A stretch of DNA of 7,753 nt from Candidatus Atribacteria bacterium (GTDB lineage: Bacteria > Atribacterota > Atribacteria > Atribacterales > Atribacteraceae), in NCBI GenBank assembly GCA_003561145.1, contig PWXL01000025.1:1-7753 (forward strand). Direction: 5' to 3'. Made by a program: the position numbers and the translations under genes. Below are positions 1 to 5,462 of the stretch, piece after piece (the first letter of the stretch is position 1; every line of letters begins with the position of its first letter). The notes beneath the pieces were generated by a model, which saw nothing but the letters and a program-made list of their open reading frames with translations, did not search any database and had not been told where the DNA came from.

Positions 1-26
1 ACGTTGGTATTCTTCAATTGCTCCAT
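1..26 (-). CDS. Start of a gene running off the left edge (product unknown)
   Basis: Reading the minus strand, an ATG at 26-24 opens a frame that stays open to the window edge and gives MEQLKNTN. It is preceded six bases upstream by a perfect GGAGGT Shine-Dalgarno sequence (38-33) and an A-rich spacer, which is why I call a real start despite seeing only eight codons. Nothing can be said about the product. The gene is divergent from the GYD-domain gene at 384. Confidence 0.55.
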
Positions 27-32
27 TTTTTT

Positions 33-64
33 ACCTCCGGTCTGAAGAAAAAACTCCTGGAGGT
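33..64 (-). promoter_or_regulatory. Shine-Dalgarno with an upstream complementary hexamer (possible occluding hairpin)
   Basis: On the minus-strand transcript ACCTCC (64-59) lies 20 nt before GGAGGT (38-33), the ribosome site of the gene starting at 26. The two hexamers are perfectly complementary, and a GG/CC pair can extend the stem past a one-base bulge. If transcription starts upstream of base 64, the hairpin would bury the Shine-Dalgarno. The complementarity is seen directly. Regulation is inference, and a purine-rich hexamer finds partners by chance fairly easily. Confidence 0.3.
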
Positions 65-370
65 AGAATATTTGATATCAAGATTTTTTAAATGAGGCAA
101 CGATAGAAGTTCATCAAGATTTTAGATGATTCAATTCAACAGTTTGACATTGGCTTCGAGAAAATGGGAAACTTATCAATAGATTTCTGAGCACTCAACA
201 TATTCATATTTCAGTTACTCATGAAGAGCAACTGTTTCAACAAATAGGTGAAATGCTCTTTCGAGATGTATGTCGAAAGCATAGTTCATAATGCTGAAAA
301 ACTGTCCTGGTTGAACGTATAGCTTGGTTAATTGCAAAAAACAAGATTTCCAGTTGATCATCAAACAGAA
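65..370. other. AT-rich intergenic region, no supported gene
   Basis: About 300 bases between two divergent starts. The plus strand has two short open stretches in different frames. One around 110-189 reads KFIKILDDSIQQFDIGFEKM. The other around 162-288 includes RFLSTQHIHISV and THEEQLFQQIGEML. They look protein-like and could be one old gene broken by a frameshift, but I recognise no family and see no start or ribosome site. A small inverted repeat TTGAT-C-ATCAA lies at 354-364, just ahead of the GYD-gene ribosome site. Promoters for both flanking genes must lie here, but no hexamer pair is convincing. Confidence 0.35.
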
Positions 371-383
371 AGGAGGAAAGATA

Positions 384-692
384 ATGCCGTATTATATCTA
401 CGAGTATACATTGTCCGAAAAAGGCTTATTAAACATTAAGGATATCCCAACAGTAATCAATCAACATTACAAGGGAGTCGAAGCAATCGGTGGTAAAAAG
501 GTTGAGACTTACTATGTCTTTGGGGAAAAATCCTTTGTTTCCATTGTGGAGTTCCCCGATGATGAGACAGCAGAAATATGGAACTTGGGATCTCCTGAAG
601 ATCCAACAAACGCGTTATGGGAGCCAGGTTTTACAGTCAAAAAAGCCTTCACTCTGGAAGAATTCACTAATATTGTTAAAAAGTTGACTTAA
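384..692 (+). CDS. GYD-domain small protein (ferredoxin-like fold family)
   Basis: A 102-residue protein. The ATG at 384 is chosen over an in-frame upstream codon at 324 because a perfect AGGAGG (371-376) sits seven bases before it. The layout matches GYD-domain proteins: an N-terminal strand (YYIYEYTLSEKG), a helix with NIKDIP at about residues 17-22, the turn EAIGGKKVETYYVFG at 33-47, the strand-turn VSIVEFPDDETA at 52-63, and a C-terminal helix (FTLEEFTNIVKKL). Length fits the family (about 95-105 residues). The triad that names the family (G-Y-D in most members) reads E-K-S here, so it is a divergent member. The biochemical role of the family is poorly defined; it is presumed cytoplasmic, since no signal peptide or membrane segment is visible. 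It converges on hydrolase A. Confidence 0.7.
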   Translation: MPYYIYEYTLSEKGLLNIKDIPTVINQHYKGVEAIGGKKVETYYVFGEKSFVSIVEFPDDETAEIWNLGSPEDPTNALWEPGFTVKKAFTLEEFTNIVKKLT

Positions 693-702
693 TAAATATA
701 AA

Positions 703-731
703 AGAGATCTACTGTAGTGTTATAAATCTCT
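703..731. repeat. Short inverted repeat after the GYD gene
   Basis: AGAGAT (703-708) and ATCTCT (726-731) form a six-base stem with a 17-base loop, eleven bases past the GYD stop codon. There is no T-tract on either side, so it is only a weak candidate for a transcription end. The remaining convergent spacer (732-924) shows no gene, no repeat and no strong hairpin. Confidence 0.2.
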
Positions 732-924
732 GTAAGAGGATGAGTGAATCTTTCCAATAGGATATCATATGCCCTCGCAGGGGTGTGGCTTGTGGAGTCA
801 CTCTGCCGCAATGGAGCGCTGGAAGATCAGTCATTTCATCCCCTTGTGAAACGGGTTTTGAAGCGAAGGCCAGCTTTCTCCCGAGTGTCCCCATTCCCAC
901 TGCTTTCCCTGGCTCGTAAGCGCT

Positions 925-1698
925 TCACACGTAATGGCGCAGGAAGTCCTCGATCATCGCATTCACCTGGTCGGGCACCTCGAGCTGGAGGAAGTGGCCC
1001 GCGCCCACGGCCCAGCCATTGACAACGTTCGGCAGCCACTGCGACATGAGGTGTGGAGGATTACTTGGATTCGTGGTCGCCAGGTGCAGCGCCGGAACCT
1101 TGCACTGCGCCGCTACTGTTTTGCCGTCAAATTTAAGGATTCCGCGCAAGGCGCTGGTGGCGACATGGCTCGGTGCAGCCATCATCGCCGCTGTCACGTC
1201 CTCTACCAGCTTTCGGTCGGAGGTGGGCAGAAACATTTGGGTTTCTATAAGCTGCCGGCGGGATTCCTGATTGCCGGCTTCGATAGCTTTTATCACCGCT
1301 TCGAGCCCTGTTCGCACTTCGGATGGAAACACGAAAGGGTCGGGGTCCATCATGACTATAGCTGCAACGTGGTCTGGATACGAGGCGGCCAACTGCAATA
1401 CTATGCTTCCTCCCATGCTGTGACCTACTGCCACGACTTTGCCAAGTTGGAGGTGTTCGATTATATAAGCAATATCGTCAGCATAGAGAGGATGGTGATA
1501 TGGCCCCTGTGGTTTGTCACTCTCACCGTGCCCGCGCAGGTCGACGGATACGACCCGGTGACGACGGGCGAAGTGTGCAACCTGCAGAGAGAAAAACGAC
1601 CGGTTGCAGGTCCAGCCGTGTACGAACACGAAAGCCGGTTTGCCTGCTCCCTGATCATCATAGGCCAGCTTTATTCCTTTATGAATAATCGACGCCAT
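925..1698 (-). CDS. Alpha/beta hydrolase A (duplicated paralog)
   Basis: A 257-residue alpha/beta-hydrolase-fold enzyme. In order: oxyanion strand VFVHGW (about 24-29), VVSVDLRGHGESDKP (49-63), nucleophile elbow GHSMGG with Ser94, MMDPDP with Asp118, and the C-terminal loop VGAGHFLQLE with His235. The usual Asp after strand 7 (G-x-x-D) is absent: the stretch reads LHLATTNPSNPP. Asp118 after strand 6 is therefore my candidate acid. The fold supports hydrolysis of an ester, lactone or similar bond, or cofactor-free haloperoxidase-type chemistry; the substrate is unknown. The ATG at 1698 has a good ribosome site (AAAGGAGAAGAG) and the frame is intact. It is gap-free with hydrolase B and about 77% identical by eye. 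No signal peptide, so probably cytoplasmic. Confidence 0.88.
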   Translation of the reverse strand: MASIIHKGIKLAYDDQGAGKPAFVFVHGWTCNRSFFSLQVAHFARRHRVVSVDLRGHGESDKPQGPYHHPLYADDIAYIIEHLQLGKVVAVGHSMGGSIVLQLAASYPDHVAAIVMMDPDPFVFPSEVRTGLEAVIKAIEAGNQESRRQLIETQMFLPTSDRKLVEDVTAAMMAAPSHVATSALRGILKFDGKTVAAQCKVPALHLATTNPSNPPHLMSQWLPNVVNGWAVGAGHFLQLEVPDQVNAMIEDFLRHYV

Positions 1699-1716
1699 GT
1701 TCTCTTCTCCTTTCTT
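925..1716 (-). repeat. Imperfect direct repeat, copy 1 (hydrolase A plus ribosome site)
   Basis: This stretch and 2170-2961 are homologous over the whole gene and through the ribosome site (GAAAGGAGAAGAGAACATG in both). Similarity stops a few bases beyond the Shine-Dalgarno on one side and at the codons RHYV-stop on the other. The ends are the most conserved parts: the first and last 50-90 coding bases differ at only a few positions. Flanking sequences are unrelated. Confidence 0.8.
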
Positions 1717-1719
1717 TAT

Positions 1720-1747
1720 TTTATAATTTCATAATAGCAGAATTCAA
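1720..1747 (-). promoter_or_regulatory. Putative sigma-A promoter for hydrolase A
   Basis: On the minus strand TTGAAT (1747-1742) and TATAAA (1725-1720) are separated by 16 bases, close to consensus. Transcription would start around 1713, giving a very short leader that barely includes the ribosome site. This sequence lies outside the duplicated block, so hydrolase A could be expressed independently of hydrolase B. Confidence 0.35.
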
Positions 1748-1829
1748 GAATCCAGGCATGGAGGCACTATTACCTATTGCTGCCAGGGCAAACAAATAAG
1801 GTTGATTCCCAGGTTTGAGGCCGACATAT

Positions 1830-2168
1830 AAAAAGCCGAAAAATTCCTAGGGTCGACTCAGTTGCTCCGGTAGTGGCCAGGTTGAATAGCTGACAAGCTC
1901 GTTCCACATCGTTCTAAAGGGCACCCCCGCCTACATGGGCAATACGGGTAACGGGGTCGGTGACGACCTTGGTCATAAGGTGCATGTCGATCATCAGACC
2001 TCCATCTGTAACACTCTATCCCGCAACATGAGGGCCGTCACTGCCAACAGAAATATCCAGATCCTGTTCACGACCAATTATGATCGCTATCACGACATCT
2101 TCAACACTGGCACAGCGGGAGATAACACCAGGGTACCTGTCGATCATGGCATTGAATACTTCACTAAA
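1830..2168 (-). pseudogene. Decayed FAD-linked oxidase fragment (berberine-bridge-type, N-terminal FAD domain)
   Basis: Minus-strand translation in one frame gives FSEVFNAMIDRYPG, then CASVEDVVIAI, REQDLDISV, a stop, TDGGLMIDMHLMTKVVTDP, IAHVGGGAL, a stop, NDVERACQLFNLATTG and STLGI. This aligns without gaps to residues of about 30-140 of the intact oxidase at 3316-4695 (YNGMIDKRP, VRCVDVADVI, RDMDLLVAI, DDGLVIDL, GDVDHATHAFGLATVSG). Two in-frame TAG stops (2018-2016 and 1916-1914) interrupt it; the second replaces the Trp of TWGDVD and each is explicable by one base change. The flavin-attachment motif RGGGHN has become GSDGPH, with Pro at the His position in gap-free alignment. Glycine loop, substrate domain and C-terminus are gone. 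It begins directly after the hydrolase B stop codon, without its first 30 or so residues or a start. It is non-functional, and sits where a second oxidase would sit in a duplicated oxidase-hydrolase unit. Confidence 0.82.
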
Positions 2169-2169
2169 T

Positions 2170-2943
2170 TCATACGTAATGGCGCAGGAAGTCCTCGATC
2201 ATCGCATTCACCTGGTCGGGCACCTCAAGCTGGCTGAAGTGGGCCGAGCCGACAGTCCAGCCATTGATAACGGCCGGCAGCCACTGCGACATGAGGTGCG
2301 GAGGATTTTTTGGTGGCGTGGCCGCCAGGTGCAGCGCCGGGACCTTGCACTGCGCCGCTACGGTCGGGCCGTCAAACTCGAACACTCCCCGCAGGGCGCT
2401 GATGGTAACATGGCTTGGTGAAGACGTCATCACCGCCGTTACCTCCTGCACCAGCTTTCTGTCGGAGGTAGGGAGGAAAAGCATTTGCTCGATGGTCTGC
2501 TGGAGGGATTCCTTGTTGCCGGCCTCGATGTCGGTCAACACCGTCTCAAGCCGTGTTCGCACTTCGGGCGGAAAGACAAAGGATGCTGGATCCACCATAA
2601 TTATGGCCGCGACGTGGTCCGGGTATGCTGCTGCCAGCTGCAAGACCGTGGCACCCCCCATGCTTTGACCAACTGCTATCACCTTGCCGAGGTCGAGGTG
2701 ATTGATGATGTGGGCAATGTCCTCAGCGTAGGCTGCGATGGGGTATGGCCCCTGAGGTTTGTCGCTCTCACCGTGCCCGCGCAGGTCGACGGATACGACC
2801 CGGTGCCGCCGGGCGAAGTACGCAGCCTTCGGGGCGAAAAACGACCGGTTGCACTTCCAGCCGTGTACGAATACGAAGGCCGGTTTGCCTGCTCCCTGAT
2901 CATCATAGGCCAGCTTTATTCCTTTATGGACAATCGTTCCCAT
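2170..2943 (-). CDS. Alpha/beta hydrolase B (duplicated paralog)
   Basis: A 257-residue alpha/beta hydrolase, same length as hydrolase A and alignable without gaps. The start is the ATG at 2943 (MGTIVHKG). An in-frame TTG at 2961 lies across the ribosome site AAAGGAGAAG and would add six residues that copy A lacks, so I reject it. Motifs: VFVHGW (24-29), DLRGHGESDKP (53-63), nucleophile elbow GQSMGG with Ser94, VDPASF with Asp118, and GSAHFSQLE with His235. Like copy A it lacks the canonical Asp after strand 7 (LHLAATPPKNPP). Differences from A cluster at 68-71, in the cap (about 118-190) and beside the catalytic His (SAH versus AGH), so substrate preference may differ. It lies downstream of the FAD oxidase in transcription order, with a 372-base gap holding a strong palindrome. 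Substrate unknown; cytoplasmic. Confidence 0.88.
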   Translation of the reverse strand: MGTIVHKGIKLAYDDQGAGKPAFVFVHGWKCNRSFFAPKAAYFARRHRVVSVDLRGHGESDKPQGPYPIAAYAEDIAHIINHLDLGKVIAVGQSMGGATVLQLAAAYPDHVAAIIMVDPASFVFPPEVRTRLETVLTDIEAGNKESLQQTIEQMLFLPTSDRKLVQEVTAVMTSSPSHVTISALRGVFEFDGPTVAAQCKVPALHLAATPPKNPPHLMSQWLPAVINGWTVGSAHFSQLEVPDQVNAMIEDFLRHYV

Positions 2944-2961
2944 GTTCTCTTCTCCTTTCAA
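2170..2961 (-). repeat. Imperfect direct repeat, copy 2 (hydrolase B plus ribosome site)
   Basis: Partner of 925-1716 in the same orientation. The two copies are 1245 bases apart start to start, and the interval holds the oxidase remnant. The protein ends MIEDFLRHYV and starts HKGIKLAYDDQGAGKPAF are identical in both copies, while the middle has diverged. Confidence 0.8.
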
Positions 2962-3315
2962 AGTGTGCTCACAGTACTCACCAAGCCAAGGAGGGAAGAC
3001 ACCCTAATGTGAATCGTTTGATTTCCTCCCAGCTAAGACCGTTCTGGACTCTCAGGGTGATGCCGTGAACCTTCACCCTCTTCATCTACAGCCATTCTCA
3101 CAACCTTGGCATAAAGCTTCTCCAATAACATTCATCCTCAGCACCTCGGGTGTCTATCCAAACGCCCGGGTGATATTCACCAAAACGACAGTCACAAGCG
3201 CTGGGTGAACTAAACTCATGCACCACTTCCCGGGAAGTGGTGCATGAGGATATAATGGTGACACCCCGAAACACCGCTGCATTTGATTGCCAGGCACCGC
3301 TTTGCACGCTCTGCA
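2944..3315. other. Spacer between oxidase and hydrolase B; possible 35-codon small ORF
   Basis: The 372-base gap holds the 34-bp palindrome (listed separately) and one small minus-strand frame at 3085-2978. That frame has an ATG followed by KRVKVHGITLRVQNGLSW, EEIKRFTLGC and a stop. It reads like protein but has no ribosome site and no family I recognise, so I do not call it a gene. A direct repeat GTGAG-TACT-GTGAG lies just upstream of the hydrolase B ribosome site on the minus strand. No convincing promoter was found for hydrolase B, which may be co-transcribed with the oxidase if the palindrome does not terminate. Confidence 0.4.
3215..3248. repeat. 34-bp perfect palindrome between oxidase and hydrolase B
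   Basis: CTCATGCACCACTTCC, then CG, then GGAAGTGGTGCATGAG reads identically on both strands for 34 bases. It lies 67 bases past the oxidase stop. On the minus strand it is followed by TTTAGTT, only weakly T-rich; on the plus strand by GATATAAT. It could be a transcription terminator or mRNA-stabilising hairpin (a stem of about 15 pairs with a minimal loop), a site for a dimeric DNA-binding protein, or a remnant of a mobile element. The symmetry is certain; the role is not. Confidence 0.9.
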
Positions 3316-4695
3316 TCAAGAGGCTGTCGGTTTGATGTTCTGGTTGATCCGGAAGAGGTTCTTCGGATCGTACTTCGTTTTCACGGACACGAGGCGTTTG
3401 TAGTTGTCGCCGTAGGTGGCCTGGATTCGATCCGCACCCTCCTCCATCATGAAATTGATGTACGCGCCTCCCAGCGTGTGCGGGTGGAGGGCCTCCCAGT
3501 AATTGCGGGCCCACTCCTCGATGACCGGAACGTTGGAAGGATCGGGATCCACACCTGCAATGACCATGGACCAGTTGGCATCCCGGTGTCGCCAGGCGGT
3601 GTCCTCGGGACCCAGCCTATGGGGGGCGCCATTCACGGGGTACAGGTGCATGGTGGACTTAGCGGTGGGAACCTTGCCGTAGTGAATGTGCTGGGCGATG
3701 GCTTCGTCGGAGATCTCCCGGAAGAAATCTCCCTTCCAGTACCACTGGTCCCCGGGGGTATACAGGCCATCGAACATTCCCTGCAACGCCGGATACGGCA
3801 TGGGTCCGGTGAACTCAAAGAGAGGCTCCGCCACCTCCCGGGCCTCCTGGATCACTGCGTCGGCTTCCTCTTCCGGTCCAGTATAGCACCACATGAGTCC
3901 ACATATCTTGCGGCCATGGATTTCCTTGGGAAAGGGATCTCCAGCCGGCACTTCGGCGATCAGGTAGAAGGCGTAGACGTCTTCCGGCATGCGGGGCAAC
4001 CAGTCCCGGTACCAGCGAAGGGTGGTTTCCAGGTCTTCTATGGGCCAGAACAAGGGCCCAGCCACCACGGTGCTGATGGGATGCAGACGATACTCGAAGG
4101 AAGTGACCACTCCGAAGTTTCCTCCCCCTCCACGGAGCGCCCAGAAGAGGTCCGGGTTTTCCTCTTTGCTGGCGTGAACAAGTTGTCCATCGGCCAGGAC
4201 CACATCTGCGCTGAGGAGGTTGTCGATAGTCAAGCCACACTTTCGAGTCAGGTAGCCGTGACCGCCGCCCAGAGTGAGCCCTCCCACTCCTGTGGTGGAG
4301 ATCACTCCGCTGACCGTGGCCAAACCGAATGCGTGGGTTGCATGGTCCACGTCTCCCCAGGTGGAGCCTGGCTGGACGCTTACTGTCTTGGCTTTCGGGT
4401 CGACCCGGATCCCCTTCATGGAGGAAAGGTCGATGACCAGGCCGTCGTCGACGAGGGCAAGCCCGGGGCCGTTGTGACCACCGCCCCGGATAGCGACAAG
4501 TAGATCCATATCACGGCCAAAGTTCACGGCAGTGATGACATCGGCGACGTCCACGCAGCGCACGATAAGAAGCGGCCGTTTGTCGATCATGCCATTATAC
4601 AACTTGCGGGCCTCCTCGTAACGCTCGTCGCTGCGTTGGATCAACTCACCGCGTAAGTTCGCTTTAAATTTCTCTATGGTTGCTTCGCTTAACAT
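3316..4695 (-). CDS. FAD-linked oxidase, berberine-bridge-enzyme-like
   Basis: A 459-residue enzyme of the vanillyl-alcohol-oxidase/PCMH flavoprotein superfamily, full length for the group. It opens at ATG 4695 behind AAAGGAGG with a five-base spacer. The FAD-binding domain covers about 35-210: RGGGHNGPG with His74, the expected covalent 8-alpha-histidyl-FAD residue; STTGVGGLTLGGGHG (133-147); RKCGLTIDNLLSADVV (151-166); PDLFWALRGGGGNFGVVT (181-198). The substrate domain follows, then the C-terminal BBE motif (about 408-455) ending NLFRINQNI. In bicovalent members a Cys precedes the T-x-G-x-G-G loop; here that position is Ile132, so I infer a single flavin link. The family oxidises alcohols, sugars, alkaloids and polyketides using O2 or other acceptors; the substrate here is unknown. 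No signal peptide. It follows the cupin gene and precedes hydrolase B. A long open frame on the opposite strand is a composition shadow. Confidence 0.92.
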   Translation of the reverse strand: MLSEATIEKFKANLRGELIQRSDERYEEARKLYNGMIDKRPLLIVRCVDVADVITAVNFGRDMDLLVAIRGGGHNGPGLALVDDGLVIDLSSMKGIRVDPKAKTVSVQPGSTWGDVDHATHAFGLATVSGVISTTGVGGLTLGGGHGYLTRKCGLTIDNLLSADVVLADGQLVHASKEENPDLFWALRGGGGNFGVVTSFEYRLHPISTVVAGPLFWPIEDLETTLRWYRDWLPRMPEDVYAFYLIAEVPAGDPFPKEIHGRKICGLMWCYTGPEEEADAVIQEAREVAEPLFEFTGPMPYPALQGMFDGLYTPGDQWYWKGDFFREISDEAIAQHIHYGKVPTAKSTMHLYPVNGAPHRLGPEDTAWRHRDANWSMVIAGVDPDPSNVPVIEEWARNYWEALHPHTLGGAYINFMMEEGADRIQATYGDNYKRLVSVKTKYDPKNLFRINQNIKPTAS

Positions 4696-4716
4696 GGTGT
4701 CCTCCTTTCAGCTGTC

Positions 4717-4752
4717 TGCGCCTCACCATGATGAGATGTCCAAAGAGGCGCA
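4717..4752 (-). promoter_or_regulatory. Hairpin in the oxidase leader
   Basis: On the minus strand TGCGCCTC (4752-4745) and GAGGCGCA (4724-4717) form a perfect eight-pair GC-rich stem with a 20-base loop. It ends eight bases before the oxidase Shine-Dalgarno (4708-4701). The 5' arm and loop also contain CCTCTTT, which could pair with the AAAGGAGG ribosome site through one bulge, so two mutually exclusive folds are possible. The stem is seen directly; control of translation is speculation. A hairpin that simply protects the 5' end of the message is equally possible. Confidence 0.5.
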
Positions 4753-4803
4753 AAATAAAAAGCCTGTTCGGTAGCTGATGTTCTCCTAATCGCTAACAGG
4801 CTT
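4753..4803 (-). terminator. Probable intrinsic terminator after the cupin gene
   Basis: On the minus strand AAGCCTGTT (4803-4795) pairs with AACAGGCTT (4768-4760), and the run TTTTTATTTT follows at once. The 5' arm is part of the last cupin codons (Lys-Pro-Val) and the stop codon lies in the 26-base loop, so the structure can form only after the ribosome leaves. The loop is longer than in a textbook terminator, so attenuation or partial read-through into the oxidase gene is possible. Confidence 0.6.
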
Positions 4804-5133
4804 GAGGTCAATTGCAACAACGGGTTCATTCCCCACCACCCAGGCATCATGCCCCGGTGGTAAAAATCCTGTATCCCCGGGCCCGAATTCTTCCTGTTTT
4901 CCTCCTTCCATCTTTACTGCGAAACGTCCTGAAAGAACCATCCATACGGGGTGTTCTTCCTGGCAGGTTTCAGTTCCCATCATGGGTTTCCCATGATCTT
5001 TCCAGTTCCATCCGGGTTCGATGGTTAAACGGTATACATCCCAGTTGCCTAGGCGTACAAGGTCGGCTTTAGCTTGGGGAAATTCTTGCCTATTATCCGG
5101 TGTATCGAAACTTTTTTTCACAAATTCAGTCAT
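4786..5133 (-). CDS. Small single-domain cupin protein
   Basis: A 115-residue protein with one cupin beta-barrel. Visible are PGWNW (40-44), a first cupin motif from about 47 to 71 with GTETCQEEH (His61), VLSGRF and EGG, and a second motif PGDTGFLPPGHDAWVVGNEP (85-104, His95). Probable metal ligands include His61 and His95; the first motif lacks the classic H-x-H pair, so metal binding is uncertain. The C-Q-x-x-H and P-P-G-H-D-A-W-V-V-G signatures define a recognisable bacterial small-cupin group without an assigned reaction; sensing, isomerisation or dioxygenation are all possible. The ATG at 5133 follows GGGAGGAAAG. It is first in the minus-strand block, with a promoter candidate about 70 bases upstream, and is separated from the oxidase by a terminator-like hairpin. 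No signal peptide. Confidence 0.85.
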   Translation of the reverse strand: MTEFVKKSFDTPDNRQEFPQAKADLVRLGNWDVYRLTIEPGWNWKDHGKPMMGTETCQEEHPVWMVLSGRFAVKMEGGKQEEFGPGDTGFLPPGHDAWVVGNEPVVAIDLKPVSD

Positions 5134-5205
5134 TGTACTTTCCTCCCTCTCACCTTAGTTTTTACTACTCTGAAACAAAAAGCATATATTATTAAACTAC
5201 TGAGA

Positions 5206-5234
5206 ATAGTATTTATTCCGATACACCGATTCAA
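5206..5234 (-). promoter_or_regulatory. Putative sigma-A promoter for the cupin gene
   Basis: On the minus strand TTGAAT (5234-5229) and TACTAT (5211-5206) are separated by exactly 17 bases. The start site would fall near 5199, giving a leader of about 65 bases before ATG 5133. The -35 box overlaps the last codons of the recombinase remnant, so the promoter appears to have arisen in, or been exposed by, that decayed gene. Confidence 0.55.
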
Positions 5235-5422
5235 CAGTGAGGAATGCTGGTGTTCTTTCTTCAAGTCTTCCTGGATGAGGCTCAAGAACCGCTTGGTCAT
5301 ATTTACATTGGAATGTCCCATGGTAGGCTGCAAAGCAAAAACGTTCATACTTTTCCGGAAAGAGTACAGTGCAAAAACAGCGGAGCGGCGAAAGTTGCGA
5401 ATGCTATTCGAAACTCGTGTAC
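5226..5422 (-). pseudogene. Remnant of a tyrosine recombinase/phage integrase C-terminus
   Basis: On the minus strand two frames together recall the end of an XerC/D-type integrase. At 5422-5393 the residues VHEFRIAFAT match the H-x-L-R-H-T-F-A-T box (box II His and Arg). At about 5351-5226, in another frame, MNVFALQ, TMGHSNVNMTKRFLSL, IQEDLKKEHQHSSLLNR match the L-x-x-x-G-H-S ... T-x-x-Y ... L end of the family. The catalytic Tyr position is Phe (TTC at 5288-5286, one base from TAC). The distance between the boxes is about 15 codons rather than the usual 6-8, with a frameshift, and the catalytic core upstream is missing. It cannot be active. It indicates past integrative-element activity beside the cupin-oxidase block. 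Confidence 0.65.
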
Positions 5423-5462
5423 CTGAGCAAGAGCATGGGGCATAGTTTCCAGGAGAGCACAA

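Noticed and set aside
324..383. Longer N-terminus for the GYD protein
   Set aside because: The extension would run through the AGGAGG ribosome site, and the family homology begins at MPYYIYEY.
709..900. Minus-strand 63-codon frame downstream of hydrolase A
   Set aside because: No start signal and no family. Its end resembles an out-of-frame reading of the GYD gene 3' end only by short AT-rich similarity, which I take as chance.
934..1734. A 266-codon plus-strand frame opposite hydrolase A (a similar frame lies opposite hydrolase B)
   Set aside because: Composition shadow of the real hydrolase; its residues do not match a family and it lacks a start signal.
2944..2961. Hydrolase B starting at TTG 2961
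   Set aside because: The extra codons are the Shine-Dalgarno itself, and the paralog A starts at the equivalent of ATG 2943.
2978..3085. 35-codon minus-strand small ORF between oxidase and hydrolase B
   Set aside because: Protein-like text but no ribosome site, no recognised family and no second copy near hydrolase A, so it is only mentioned in the spacer entry.
3283..4503. A 406-codon open frame on the plus strand opposite the FAD oxidase
   Set aside because: It is a mirror of the oxidase codon pattern in GC-rich sequence, with no ribosome site and no recognisable motif; the minus-strand oxidase has full family motifs.
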